Source of the DNA: Clostridia bacterium
GTDB taxonomy: Bacteria; Bacillota; Clostridia; Oscillospirales; Acutalibacteraceae
Direction: 5' to 3'
Assembly (NCBI GenBank): GCA_017382915.1
Contig: JAFNZJ010000023.1
Coordinates: forward strand, 1-23,552
Length of the DNA stretch: 23,552 bases
Of this stretch, positions 1 to 7,578 are shown in pieces. The number at the start of each line of letters is the position of its first letter. Within the stretch, counting starts at the first letter, position 1. A program made the translations under genes and the position numbers. The notes beneath the pieces are model-generated. The model was not told the DNA's origin. It saw only the letters and a list, made by a program, of their open reading frames with translations, and made no database searches.

Positions 1-1820
1 AAAGGATTATAAATTTGGTTTTCTGCGTGGCTTGATACAATATATTCACTTAAAACCGAAAGTATTTTATGCTTAAATGAATCTCTTTTAAGAACCGGAC
101 CAATTTTAGCAACCCTTTCAAAATCGGGCGAAGCAGCATCAATAACAAATCTTGCATCAATTTGTTTTTGGTTTTGCGCTAAATAGGTACATAGCGCTTC
201 GCCGTTATCGCCGGCAACGGTTGCCCTGTCAGATATAAGCCAAAGCGGTTTTCTTTTAAAGAATTTATATACAAACAAAAGCTCTCTGAGCACGGCAGCG
301 CCTATACCGTTAAGGCCGTCACGCTTTGCGATTTGTAAAAAGACTTTAAGCTCCCTACCGACTGCCCTTATAAGATTGTTTTTTCTTATAATGATGCTAT
401 CACTATGATAGGTGATAATTTTTTTATCGGTTATAAAGTAACTTCTGTTGTACTTTGTGCTAAGTGGCGCAAAATTGCTAAACTGGAATTTTTTAAAAGC
501 AACATCATAACCGTTTATATTAGCGCAAACCTTAATTGTATTTATCTTTTTAGGGTTTAACTTTATCTTAACAGAAAAGCCTTTTTTTACAACTGCCTCA
601 TGCCCTAATATAAAGCTGCTTGGTCTATCAAATACCGCATCAACATCTACCCTTTTGTCATTTGCGAGGATATAAATATCGGCGTTTTTATAATCAATAT
701 TATAAAGTCCAACATAACCCGAAAGCTCTAAAACATTATCCTTTATCTCTGCAAACTCTACAAATGTTGGGGTATATTCGATTGCAAACCTAACTTCATC
801 AGAAAACGCATAATAAAGTTTATCATCAAAAACAATGTCGGGCAATCTGTTATACTTATTTGCAAAGGTAAATATTTTATGTTCTTTAAAAACATTTTTT
901 TGTGCCGAGATTATTTCATCATCAAAATAACTTATAGAATTTTTAAGTTCATTAAAATATTCAATTTTTTCTTGTTCGGTTAAAACACCCTCGGGTATTT
1001 CTTGGCGTTTTAGGCGCCACTGAATATCATACATAAGGGTATACTGAATAAACTTTGGAACCTTGCCGCACTTTTCTAATGCGTAATCAAGTGTTTCGTG
1101 TTGAAAATACTTCATATAAGGCAGGTACCAAGCCGGACTGGAATAAGAACGCTGTATTGCAGACTCTTCACCTGCTGTGCGGCGGCGGTACATATATGCC
1201 GCCTTGGGCACAACACCCATAGTTTGCTTTTCAAGAAGAATGCGCTGAATCAGTTTAGCATCCTCAGCATAGGCAAGGCGGTAATCAAACCGTAGTTGCT
1301 TAATTTGTTCATTTTTAAAAAATGCACTGGACATTGAAAGCTGTATAAAGGACCATTCTTCATTAAGGTCGACTACACGACTTTTACCCTTAAACTTATA
1401 GTTTAGCGGATGTTCACCCACCATACCATCAAAAAACTTTAAAGGAATTGTTACGATATCGGTTTTGGTGCTATGCTTTTCAAAAAACTTCCAAACTAGG
1501 CTTAATGTGTTGGGTGTAAGTTTATCATCGCTGTCAAAGAAGTTTATATACTTACCCTCAGCAAGTTCAATGCCCATATTCCTAGCCGATGAAACGCCGC
1601 CGTTTTCTTTATGAACAACCACGATATTCTCAGGGTATTTAGCAGCAAATTCATCACAAATTTTACCGCTGTCATCGGGCGAACCATCATCGATTAATAT
1701 AAGTTGAACATTACCAAATCCTATATCCTGAGCGATAATGCTTTCAATGGCTTCGGCCAAAAACTGCTCAACCTTATATACGGCAGTAATTATTGAAAAT
1801 TTATATTTATAACTATTCAA
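1..1820 (-). CDS. Glycosyltransferase family 2 / CDP-glycerol glycerophosphotransferase fusion (partial, C-terminus outside window)
   Basis: The frame stays open for 606 codons from a TTG start at 1820 to the window edge, so only the N-terminal part is present. TTG is chosen because an in-frame stop lies four codons upstream, no nearby ATG exists, and AAGGTG sits just 5' of it. Residues 1 to about 240 are a GT-A glycosyltransferase: DDGSPDD at 44-50, the metal-binding type DSDD at 96-99 and an ED pair near 186-187. A beta-rich linker follows at roughly 360-470. From about residue 520 the sequence (WLISDR, then GDNGEAL, then VSSHAEN near the edge) matches the start of the CDP-glycerol glycerophosphotransferase family (TagF/TagB type). 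It lies 51 bases after the tagH-like gene, presumably in the same operon. The inferred role is building a teichoic-acid-like wall polymer at the inner membrane face; the acceptor and donor sugars cannot be told from sequence. Confidence 0.85.
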   Translation of the reverse strand, partial: MNSYKYKFSIITAVYKVEQFLAEAIESIIAQDIGFGNVQLILIDDGSPDDSGKICDEFAAKYPENIVVVHKENGGVSSARNMGIELAEGKYINFFDSDDKLTPNTLSLVWKFFEKHSTKTDIVTIPLKFFDGMVGEHPLNYKFKGKSRVVDLNEEWSFIQLSMSSAFFKNEQIKQLRFDYRLAYAEDAKLIQRILLEKQTMGVVPKAAYMYRRRTAGEESAIQRSYSSPAWYLPYMKYFQHETLDYALEKCGKVPKFIQYTLMYDIQWRLKRQEIPEGVLTEQEKIEYFNELKNSISYFDDEIISAQKNVFKEHKIFTFANKYNRLPDIVFDDKLYYAFSDEVRFAIEYTPTFVEFAEIKDNVLELSGYVGLYNIDYKNADIYILANDKRVDVDAVFDRPSSFILGHEAVVKKGFSVKIKLNPKKINTIKVCANINGYDVAFKKFQFSNFAPLSTKYNRSYFITDKKIITYHSDSIIIRKNNLIRAVGRELKVFLQIAKRDGLNGIGAAVLRELLFVYKFFKRKPLWLISDRATVAGDNGEALCTYLAQNQKQIDARFVIDAASPDFERVAKIGPVLKRDSFKHKILSVLSEYIVSSHAENQIYNP

Positions 1821-1871
1821 AAAATCACCTTAATTTTTAATAAACCTATATTTTAAACATCATGAATAAAA

Positions 1872-2603
1872 TTACGACATAAACTCATTATACTTTGGTA
1901 AAACCTCTTCTGTGGTGCCAAGCATTTTCATTTCGCCATCATGAATCCATAAAATATTATCACAAAGGCTTTTTAAGGTATCAGAATTGTGGGATACTAT
2001 AATAACTGTGCGGTCCTTATTATCGATAAGACTTTTCATTTTATCAAAGCTTTTCTTTCTAAACTTGGCATCGCCAACCGAAAGCACCTCATCAATGAGC
2101 ATAATTTCGGTTTCAAGTATAGCTGTTATTGAAAAAGCAAGCTTTGAATACATACCGCTTGAATAGGTTTTTACAGGGCGGTCAATAAACTTGCCCAGCT
2201 CTGAAAACTCAATAATTTCATCTAATTTTTCATCAATTTGTGCCTTATCAAAGCCTAAAAGCATACCCGAAAGGTAAATGTTTTCACGGCCTGTTAGTGC
2301 AGTTTGAAAGCCAACACCAATTGAAAGCAGTGAAATGCTGTGACCGTGCAGGTCAATTGAGCCCTCATCAGGTGAAAATATACCCGCAATGGCACGAAGC
2401 AGGGTTGACTTGCCACTGCCGTTACGACCAACTATGCCTAAAATTTTGCCCTTTTCAACCTCAAAGGATACGCCCTTAACGGCCTCAAAATACTCTGTCT
2501 TTTGAAACCTTTTAGGGTTCATAATCGCCTTTAAAAGGGACATTTTATTAAGCATTCTATACTGAATTTTTACATCTTTTACTGAAATTGCAGATTCTGC
2601 CAT
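1872..2603 (-). CDS. tagH: Teichoic-acid/polysaccharide exporter ATPase, TagH-like
   Basis: This 243-residue ABC ATPase should power export of a wall or surface polysaccharide with the permease encoded just upstream. Visible motifs are Walker A GRNGSGKST at 59-67, the degenerate signature TYSSGM at 147-152 that is typical of the TagH/Wzt/KpsT group, Walker B IMLIDE at 167-172 and the H-loop histidine at 205. The protein ends soon after the nucleotide-binding domain. It lacks the long C-terminal extension of Bacillus TagH and the substrate-binding domain of some Wzt proteins. AAGGGGG precedes the ATG, and the gap to the permease gene is 18 bases. The exporter class is well supported. The exact polymer (teichoic acid rather than another polysaccharide) is inferred from the neighbouring glycerophosphotransferase. 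Confidence 0.9.
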   Translation of the reverse strand: MAESAISVKDVKIQYRMLNKMSLLKAIMNPKRFQKTEYFEAVKGVSFEVEKGKILGIVGRNGSGKSTLLRAIAGIFSPDEGSIDLHGHSISLLSIGVGFQTALTGRENIYLSGMLLGFDKAQIDEKLDEIIEFSELGKFIDRPVKTYSSGMYSKLAFSITAILETEIMLIDEVLSVGDAKFRKKSFDKMKSLIDNKDRTVIIVSHNSDTLKSLCDNILWIHDGEMKMLGTTEEVLPKYNEFMS

Positions 2604-2621
2604 TTTAAAAATCCCCCTTAC

Positions 2622-3416
2622 TTAAATAATTTTAACGTAACTGTTTTCATATTTATATATTATTTTAACACCTACAACAGATATTAAAAGGCAAACCACC
2701 ATCCATATTCCAAGTGCCAAAAAGTGCGGTTGACCACCATAAAGTAATGTATTGCGTATGTCGGTCATAATAAGGGCTACGGGGTTGCCATAGGTAAGTA
2801 AATCACAAATGGTTGGGTATTTGTGTGCCAAGCGGTCGGTTAAATCGTAAAATACGCCTGAGAGGTAAAATACCAACTGCAAACCAACCGTAACTATGTT
2901 AAGCAAATCTTCAACAAATACACCAAAATGCATTATTATTGTGCTAAAGGCAAAGGCAACTAACCCAAGCATTAAAAGCAGGGGCAAAAGCCATAGCATT
3001 GTCCAGGAAAGGGGCACCTGATAAATAATCATAAATACTGCGGTTATTACAAATGAAACCAGCATTTTAAAACCATTGGTGCCTATTTTTTCAAAAACAA
3101 ACATATATTTTGGTATATAAACCTTGGTAACTATTGCCTTTTTGTTTGAAACCAGCTTAACACTATTGCGCACAACGCGGTTAAAAAACTGCCAACAGTT
3201 AAGACCAATAAAAACAAAAACCATAAAATAAGGCTTTGAGCTTGCACCGAATATTACACCGGCAACAAAGGCGTAAACCAACATATAAAGCAGTGGGTCA
3301 AGTATCCACCACAGCCAGCTTAAAAATGAACCTGCAACCTCACTTTTTAGTTCGGCTTTAACATTATAAGTGGAATAGTTCCAAAACCTTTTTACATCAG
3401 CATTAAATCTTTTCAT
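2622..3416 (-). CDS. tagG: ABC-2 type polysaccharide/teichoic-acid export permease, TagG-like
   Basis: This 264-residue integral membrane protein is the expected partner of the downstream ATPase. The N-terminus has a short amphipathic stretch (LKSEVAGSFLSWLWWILDPLLYM), then hydrophobic segments at about 35-57, 60-75, 108-130, 139-165, 170-190 and 233-255. That is the six-helix layout of ABC-2 exporters such as TagG, Wzm and KpsM. The W(I/L)LDPLLY motif and the length fit that family. The gene is first in its operon and is preceded by a good promoter at 3464-3492. No strong Shine-Dalgarno is seen close to the ATG; GGGATG lies about 14 bases upstream. The substrate is inferred from the linked glycosyl/glycerophosphotransferase. 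Confidence 0.88.
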   Translation of the reverse strand: MKRFNADVKRFWNYSTYNVKAELKSEVAGSFLSWLWWILDPLLYMLVYAFVAGVIFGASSKPYFMVFVFIGLNCWQFFNRVVRNSVKLVSNKKAIVTKVYIPKYMFVFEKIGTNGFKMLVSFVITAVFMIIYQVPLSWTMLWLLPLLLMLGLVAFAFSTIIMHFGVFVEDLLNIVTVGLQLVFYLSGVFYDLTDRLAHKYPTICDLLTYGNPVALIMTDIRNTLLYGGQPHFLALGIWMVVCLLISVVGVKIIYKYENSYVKII

Positions 3417-3463
3417 AAACTAAATTTCACATCCCTATTTTTTATTAGTTTACATACATCGTT

Positions 3464-3492
3464 ATTATATCACCTATAGTTATTTTTTTCAA
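3464..3492 (-). promoter_or_regulatory. Sigma-A promoter of the tagGH-type operon
   Basis: On the minus strand a -35 TTGAAA (3487-3492) and a -10 TATAAT (3464-3469) are separated by 17 bases. The -10 is preceded by TGA, giving an extended -10. It lies about 47 bases upstream of the permease ATG and downstream of the terminator of the previous operon. Confidence 0.75.
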
Positions 3493-3516
3493 GTATTGTT
3501 TATAGATATAGCACCG

Positions 3517-3550
3517 AAAAGGCGCAGAGCAATAAAACTCTGCGCCTTTT
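3517..3550 (-). terminator. Intrinsic terminator after the UPF0210 gene
   Basis: A 9-bp GC-rich stem (GGCGCAGAG at 3521-3529 pairing with CTCTGCGCC at 3538-3546) is flanked by A4 and T4, with an 8-base loop. It starts just after the UPF0210 stop codon and separates that operon from the wall-polymer operon. Confidence 0.85.
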
Positions 3551-3553
3551 GAG

Positions 3554-4912
3554 TTAGTTTTTAAGGCTTTGAATAGGTGCGGGAATTCTGCCGCCCCTTG
3601 AAATAAACTTAAGCGGGGATGCGGTATTGACCTTCATAACGGGGCCGCTACCAAGCAGACCGCCAAACTCAAGCTCATCCCCCACCTTTTTACCAATAGC
3701 GGGAATAACGCGTACTGCGGTGGTTTTGGAGTTGATTAGTCCAATTGCCGCCTCATCGGCGATAATTGCTGAAATAACCTCCGCAGGGGTGTCGCCCGGA
3801 ATGTTAATCATATCAAGACCAACCGAGCAAACCGCCGTCATAGCCTCTAGCTTTTCAATTGTAAGGGTGCCTGCCCTTGCGGCATCAATCATACCGGCAT
3901 CCTCAGTAACGGGGATAAATGCGCCCGAAAGACCGCCAACATGTGACGATGCCATAACGCCACCCTTTTTAACGGCATCATTAAGCAGGGCAAGTGCGGC
4001 GGTGGTACCGCAAGCGCCACATTGTTCAAGTCCCATCTCTTCCAAAATATGGGCAACCGAATCACCAACCGCAGGGGTGGGTGCCAGTGATAAATCTACA
4101 ATGCCAAAGGGCACGCCAAGCTGAATTGAAGCCTCTTTAGCCACCAACTGACCAACACGGGTAATTTTAAATGCGGTGCGCTTAACCAAATCGGCAACAC
4201 CTGTAAGGTCCATATCGCCCGCCTTTTCTAAAGCGGCGCGTACAACACCGGGACCCGATACGCCAACATTTATAACACAATCAGGCTCACCAACACCGTG
4301 AAAGGCGCCTGCCATAAAGGGGTTGTCCTCCGGTGCGTTGCAAAATACTACCAGCTTTGCGGCGCCTATACAGTTGCGGTCTGCAGTAAGCTCAGCAGTT
4401 TGGCGTACAATTTTACCCATCATTTTAACGGCATCCATATTTATACCCGCCTTGGTGGAGCCAATATTAACCGATGAACAAACATGGTCGGTAATACTAA
4501 GTGCTTCGGGTATGCTTTCAATAAGGGCATAGTCACCTGCGGCAAAGCCCTTGCCAACCAGTGCTGAATAACCGCCAATAAAGTTAACACCAAGTGTTTT
4601 TGCCGCCCTTTCAAGGGTTAAAGCAAATTTAACAATATTTGAGGTTTGGCAGGCCGATGCCAGCATAGCAATTGGGGTAACCGAAATGCGCTTATTTATA
4701 ATGGGAATACCGTATTTCTTTTCAATTTTTTCACAAACGGGGATAAGGTCGGCTGCAGAGGTGGTTATTTTGCGGTAAACCTTTTCGCAGGCCTTATCAA
4801 TATCATTATCAATACAGTCAAGCAAGGATATACCCATAGTAACGGTGCGTATATCTAAATGCTCTTCCTCAATCATTTTAATGGTTTCTAATATATCGTG
4901 AGTGTTATACAT
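3554..4912 (-). CDS. UPF0210 / DUF711 (PFL-like) family protein
   Basis: This 452-residue protein matches the conserved UPF0210 (COG2848, 'PFL family') group in length and signature stretches: MGISLLDC near 26-33, [16 protein letters not shown] in the middle, [12 protein letters not shown], and a C-terminal [11 protein letters not shown] around 437-447. The family is structurally likened to the pyruvate formate-lyase/anaerobic reductase barrel, but its reaction is unknown to me. No glycyl-radical motif is evident here. No signal peptide or membrane segment is seen, so it should be cytosolic. It follows the ACT-domain gene by 16 bases on the same strand, the arrangement commonly seen for this family. 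This suggests the ACT protein regulates or partners with it. The family call is strong and any function is open. Confidence 0.9.
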   Translation of the reverse strand: MYNTHDILETIKMIEEEHLDIRTVTMGISLLDCIDNDIDKACEKVYRKITTSAADLIPVCEKIEKKYGIPIINKRISVTPIAMLASACQTSNIVKFALTLERAAKTLGVNFIGGYSALVGKGFAAGDYALIESIPEALSITDHVCSSVNIGSTKAGINMDAVKMMGKIVRQTAELTADRNCIGAAKLVVFCNAPEDNPFMAGAFHGVGEPDCVINVGVSGPGVVRAALEKAGDMDLTGVADLVKRTAFKITRVGQLVAKEASIQLGVPFGIVDLSLAPTPAVGDSVAHILEEMGLEQCGACGTTAALALLNDAVKKGGVMASSHVGGLSGAFIPVTEDAGMIDAARAGTLTIEKLEAMTAVCSVGLDMINIPGDTPAEVISAIIADEAAIGLINSKTTAVRVIPAIGKKVGDELEFGGLLGSGPVMKVNTASPLKFISRGGRIPAPIQSLKN

Positions 4913-4928
4913 AAAAATTACACCTCAA

Positions 4929-5198
4929 TTAAATATTGTGCATTGAATTAAAAATATCTTCATGCATAACATGGATTGACATACCCATATTTTGACCTAA
5001 AGCCTTCATTTCATCGGCAAAGGTGCCAAAATCACCCTTAAGGGATGAAATATCACAAATCATTATCATACAAAACATATCTGATAAAACAGACTGTGAA
5101 ACCTCCATAATATTTACATTAAATTCGGCGCAGCCGGCAGAAACCTTTGCCAAAATGCCAACCGAATCTTTACCTACTACTGTTAATACTGCTTTCAT
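4929..5198 (-). CDS. UPF0237 small ACT-domain protein
   Basis: This 89-residue protein is essentially one ACT domain. It begins with the beta strand MKAVLTVVGKDSVGI, followed by the helix ILAKVSAGCAEFNVNI and the second strand with MEVSQSVLSDMFCMIM. ACT domains usually bind amino acids or other small ligands and often work as dimers. The GKDxVGI turn at about 9-15 is the typical ligand-loop region. A GGGGGGCT Shine-Dalgarno lies upstream. The gene is first in a two-gene unit with the UPF0210 gene and is read from the divergent promoter region at 5230-5311. The ligand is unknown. Confidence 0.9.
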   Translation of the reverse strand: MKAVLTVVGKDSVGILAKVSAGCAEFNVNIMEVSQSVLSDMFCMIMICDISSLKGDFGTFADEMKALGQNMGMSIHVMHEDIFNSMHNI

Positions 5199-5229
5199 TT
5201 AAAAGCCCCCCTAAAATATTAGTGTTATT

Positions 5230-5258
5230 ATTTTAACACATAGCGCCAAAAAAGTAAA
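5230..5258 (-). promoter_or_regulatory. Promoter of the UPF0237-UPF0210 operon
   Basis: On the minus strand a -35-like TTTACT (5253-5258) and a -10 TAAAAT (5230-5235) are 17 bases apart. The -10 sits in TGTGTTAAAAT, an extended -10 (TG, one base, then the hexamer). The same 13-base word in opposite orientation forms the promoter of the pseudouridine synthase gene at 5299-5311. Confidence 0.6.
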
Positions 5259-5282
5259 GGTGCTAAACTTTTAAAAATACCC

Positions 5283-5311
5283 TTTAAAAAAGGCAAATTA
5301 TGTGTTAAAAT
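5283..5311 (+). promoter_or_regulatory. Promoter of the rluA-family gene
   Basis: TTTAAA (5283-5288) and TAAAAT (5306-5311) are separated by 17 bases, with an extended -10 in TGTGTTAAAAT. The start codon lies 34 bases downstream, preceded by AAAGGG and AAAGG. Confidence 0.6.
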
Positions 5312-5344
5312 GTATATATCTTAAGATGAAAGGGTGACAAAGGT

Positions 5345-6307
5345 ATGCTAAAATTTGAAGTGGGCAAAAATGATGCAGGTATGCGTATGGATAAGCTGCT
5401 TCAAAAGCTTATGCCTACCCTACCCAAATCACTGATGTACAAATATATTCGTATGAAAAAAATTAAGCTTAACGGCAAACGCACCGACATTGCCTATAAG
5501 CCACTGGTCGGTGATATTATTGAGGCTTATATTTCTGATGAGTTTGCCAAAAAGAATGAGCCTAAATACGATTTTTTAACGGCAAGTGATAAGCTGGACA
5601 TAGTTTATGAGGATGAAAACATTTTACTGGTGGATAAAAAGCAGGGTGTTTTGGTGCATCCCGATAAAAACGAATACCGCGACACCCTTATTTCACGAAT
5701 ATGCCACTACCTTTATAAAAAGGGTGAATATGACCCCGCAAGCGAAAACAGTTTTACCCCCGCCCTTGCCAACCGAATTGACCGCAACACAGGTGGCATA
5801 GTTATTGCGGCAAAAAATGCGGCGGCACTTAAAATTCTTTGCGATAAAATTAAATATCGTGAGCTTGATAAGCGCTATTTAGCGGTGGTACACGGCATTT
5901 TAAAACAAAAGCAGGCACTGCTTGAGGGGTATCTTTATAAAAATGAAGATAAAAATCAGGTGTATTTGCAAAACCGCAAAACCGATGATAATAAAACCGT
6001 TAAAACCAAGTATAAGGTGCTTAAAGAGGATGGTCGCCTATCACTGATTGAGGTGGAGCTTATAACCGGTCGCACCCATCAAATAAGGGCACATTTGGCA
6101 TCTATTGGTCATCCATTGCTTGGCGACGGCAAATACGGTAGACTAAGGGATGATAAAAAACTTGGCTTTAATAAACAGGCGCTTTATTCATATAAACTGA
6201 CCTTTGATTTTAAAACCGATGCAGGTATTTTAAACTACCTAAACGGCAAAACCTTTAGCGTTGATAATGTTTGGTTTGCCAAGGAATTATTTGATTATGA
6301 TGTATAA
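5345..6307 (+). CDS. RluA-family 23S rRNA/tRNA pseudouridine synthase
   Basis: This 320-residue protein converts specific uridines in RNA, probably rRNA, to pseudouridine. Residues from about 13 to 62 form an S4 RNA-binding domain (MDKLLQKLMP, then KKIKLNGKRTD). The synthase domain follows with LLVDKKQGVLVHPD (94-107), the catalytic-Asp motif RIDRNTGG at 144-151 with Asp146, and the RluA hallmark TGRTHQIRAHLASIGHPLLGD near 241-261. The residue before the RID motif is Asn, where many members have His. Domain order resembles RluC/RluD, but the target position cannot be assigned. It is divergent from the UPF0237 gene and is followed by a 122-base gap before nagA. Confidence 0.9.
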   Translation: MLKFEVGKNDAGMRMDKLLQKLMPTLPKSLMYKYIRMKKIKLNGKRTDIAYKPLVGDIIEAYISDEFAKKNEPKYDFLTASDKLDIVYEDENILLVDKKQGVLVHPDKNEYRDTLISRICHYLYKKGEYDPASENSFTPALANRIDRNTGGIVIAAKNAAALKILCDKIKYRELDKRYLAVVHGILKQKQALLEGYLYKNEDKNQVYLQNRKTDDNKTVKTKYKVLKEDGRLSLIEVELITGRTHQIRAHLASIGHPLLGDGKYGRLRDDKKLGFNKQALYSYKLTFDFKTDAGILNYLNGKTFSVDNVWFAKELFDYDV

Positions 6308-6391
6308 CACGGAATAAATCACACAAAAAAGCATTTTTTGGCTTATTTAAAGGAATTTTATGGTTTACTTTTTATAGTGTGATGTGTTATA
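6303..6391. repeat. Paired inverted repeats spanning the rluA-nagA gap
   Basis: TATAACAC (6303-6310) is the exact reverse complement of GTGTTATA (6384-6391), and ATCACAC (6318-6324) that of GTGTGAT (6377-6383). The right arms abut and the left arms are 7 bases apart. The right arm overlaps the nagA -10 element and the left arm overlaps the stop region of the pseudouridine synthase gene. Whether the structure has a function or is chance in AT-rich DNA is undecided. Confidence 0.5.
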
Positions 6392-6393
6392 AT
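6364..6393 (+). promoter_or_regulatory. Promoter of the nagA-ROK operon
   Basis: TATAAT at 6388-6393 is an extended -10 (TGTTATAAT). A TTTACT at 6364-6369 lies 18 bases upstream as a weak -35. AAGGAG at 6415-6420 is 9 bases before the nagA ATG. Confidence 0.65.
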
Positions 6394-6429
6394 TTAGTAA
6401 AGGATTTATATAATAAGGAGTTGTAATTT

Positions 6430-7578
6430 ATGGCGATTAAATACATAACAGGCGGCAAGATTGTTCTTCCCGATTCGGTAGTATGCGGAAAGTCCCTTGC
6501 GTATGACAGCGATAGCGGAAAAATCGTCGGAATAGTAGATGAAATTCCAAGCGGCGCAGATGTTATTGACGCAAAGGGTAACTTCGTTGCTCCCGGTTTG
6601 GTTGATATCCATATTCACGGATACCTGAATGAGGACGCATCCGACGCAAAACCGGAGGGCATCAAAAAGATGGCTTACGGCGTAGCTAAAAACGGTGTTA
6701 CAGCCTTTCTTCCCACAACAATGACCGTTTCTAAGGATGAAATCATTGCGGCCCTTAATACTGTGCGCTCCCTTAAAGAGGAAAGCAAAAGCTGGGACGG
6801 TGCTGAAATCATCGGTGTTCATGCAGAAGGACCTTTTATCAACCCATCAAAAAAAGGTGCCCAAGCCGAAGAAAACATTCTTGTGCCCGATGCCGATTTT
6901 ATACTTGAAAATTCTGACATCATCACTTCTGTTACCCTTGCCCCCGAAATGGACAAGGACCACCAGTGCATAAAAAAGCTTGCAGCCCAGTCTAATGTGC
7001 TTATTTCAATGGGTCACACAGGTGCAAATTATGAGCAGGCTGTTTCAGCAGTTAAGGATGGCGTAGGTCACACCACCCACCTATTTAATGCAATGACACC
7101 CCTTGCTCACCGCGACCCCGGTGTTGTAGGTGCAGCACTTGCTACCGATGTTTCGGTTGAGCTTATTTGCGACACCTTCCATATTCATCCCGGTGTATTT
7201 TCAATAATTGCAAAGCAAAAGCCCGGTAAGCTTTGTCTGATTACCGACTGCACAAGGGCAGGCGGTATGCCCGATGGTGAGTACGACCTTGGCGGTCAGC
7301 CCATATTCCTTAAGGGAATTGAGTGCCGCTTGGCAGACGGTACCATTGCAGGAAGCGTTTTAAAACTCAACAACGCAGTAAAAAATGTTCTTGACCACAC
7401 CGCTCTTCCCGTGAATGAGGTGTTCAAGATGGCCACACTTAATCCCGCAAACGCTATCCACCAAGGTGACCGCATAGGCTCACTTGAAAAAGGTAAGGAT
7501 GCGGACATCATTATCACTGATGAAAATATCAATGTTCTTAGAACCATAAAGAAAGGAAGAACTATTTATGAAGCTTAA
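6430..7578 (+). CDS. nagA: N-acetylglucosamine-6-phosphate deacetylase
   Basis: NagA converts GlcNAc-6-P to GlcN-6-P and acetate in the cytosol, feeding amino-sugar recycling or catabolism. The 382-residue length is normal. Amidohydrolase-fold motifs are in order: PGLVDIHIHG at 55-64, the metal-ligand glutamate in HAEGPF (131-136, Glu133), His196 in GHTGA, His217 in THLFNAM, the catalytic aspartate Asp273 in ITDCTRAGG, and the terminal DADIIITDEN typical of the family. AAGGAG lies 9 bases before the ATG. The gene overlaps the next one by 11 bases, so the two are an operon and probably translationally coupled. No nagB is seen in the window. Confidence 0.95.
   Translation: MAIKYITGGKIVLPDSVVCGKSLAYDSDSGKIVGIVDEIPSGADVIDAKGNFVAPGLVDIHIHGYLNEDASDAKPEGIKKMAYGVAKNGVTAFLPTTMTVSKDEIIAALNTVRSLKEESKSWDGAEIIGVHAEGPFINPSKKGAQAEENILVPDADFILENSDIITSVTLAPEMDKDHQCIKKLAAQSNVLISMGHTGANYEQAVSAVKDGVGHTTHLFNAMTPLAHRDPGVVGAALATDVSVELICDTFHIHPGVFSIIAKQKPGKLCLITDCTRAGGMPDGEYDLGGQPIFLKGIECRLADGTIAGSVLKLNNAVKNVLDHTALPVNEVFKMATLNPANAIHQGDRIGSLEKGKDADIIITDENINVLRTIKKGRTIYEA

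Noticed and set aside
1098..1295. A plus-strand open frame inside the glycosyltransferase fusion gene
   Set aside because: It is fully antisense to a convincing coding frame, and its translation resembles no known protein.
3627..4124. A 165-codon open frame on the plus strand inside the UPF0210 gene
   Set aside because: It is antisense to a strongly conserved protein, has low-complexity Ser/Ala/Pro composition and no ribosome binding site. It is a shadow of biased codons.
6324..6350. An intrinsic terminator after the pseudouridine synthase gene (A6-GC-T6 region)
   Set aside because: The stem would be almost entirely A-U with only one or two G-C pairs, too weak to support.
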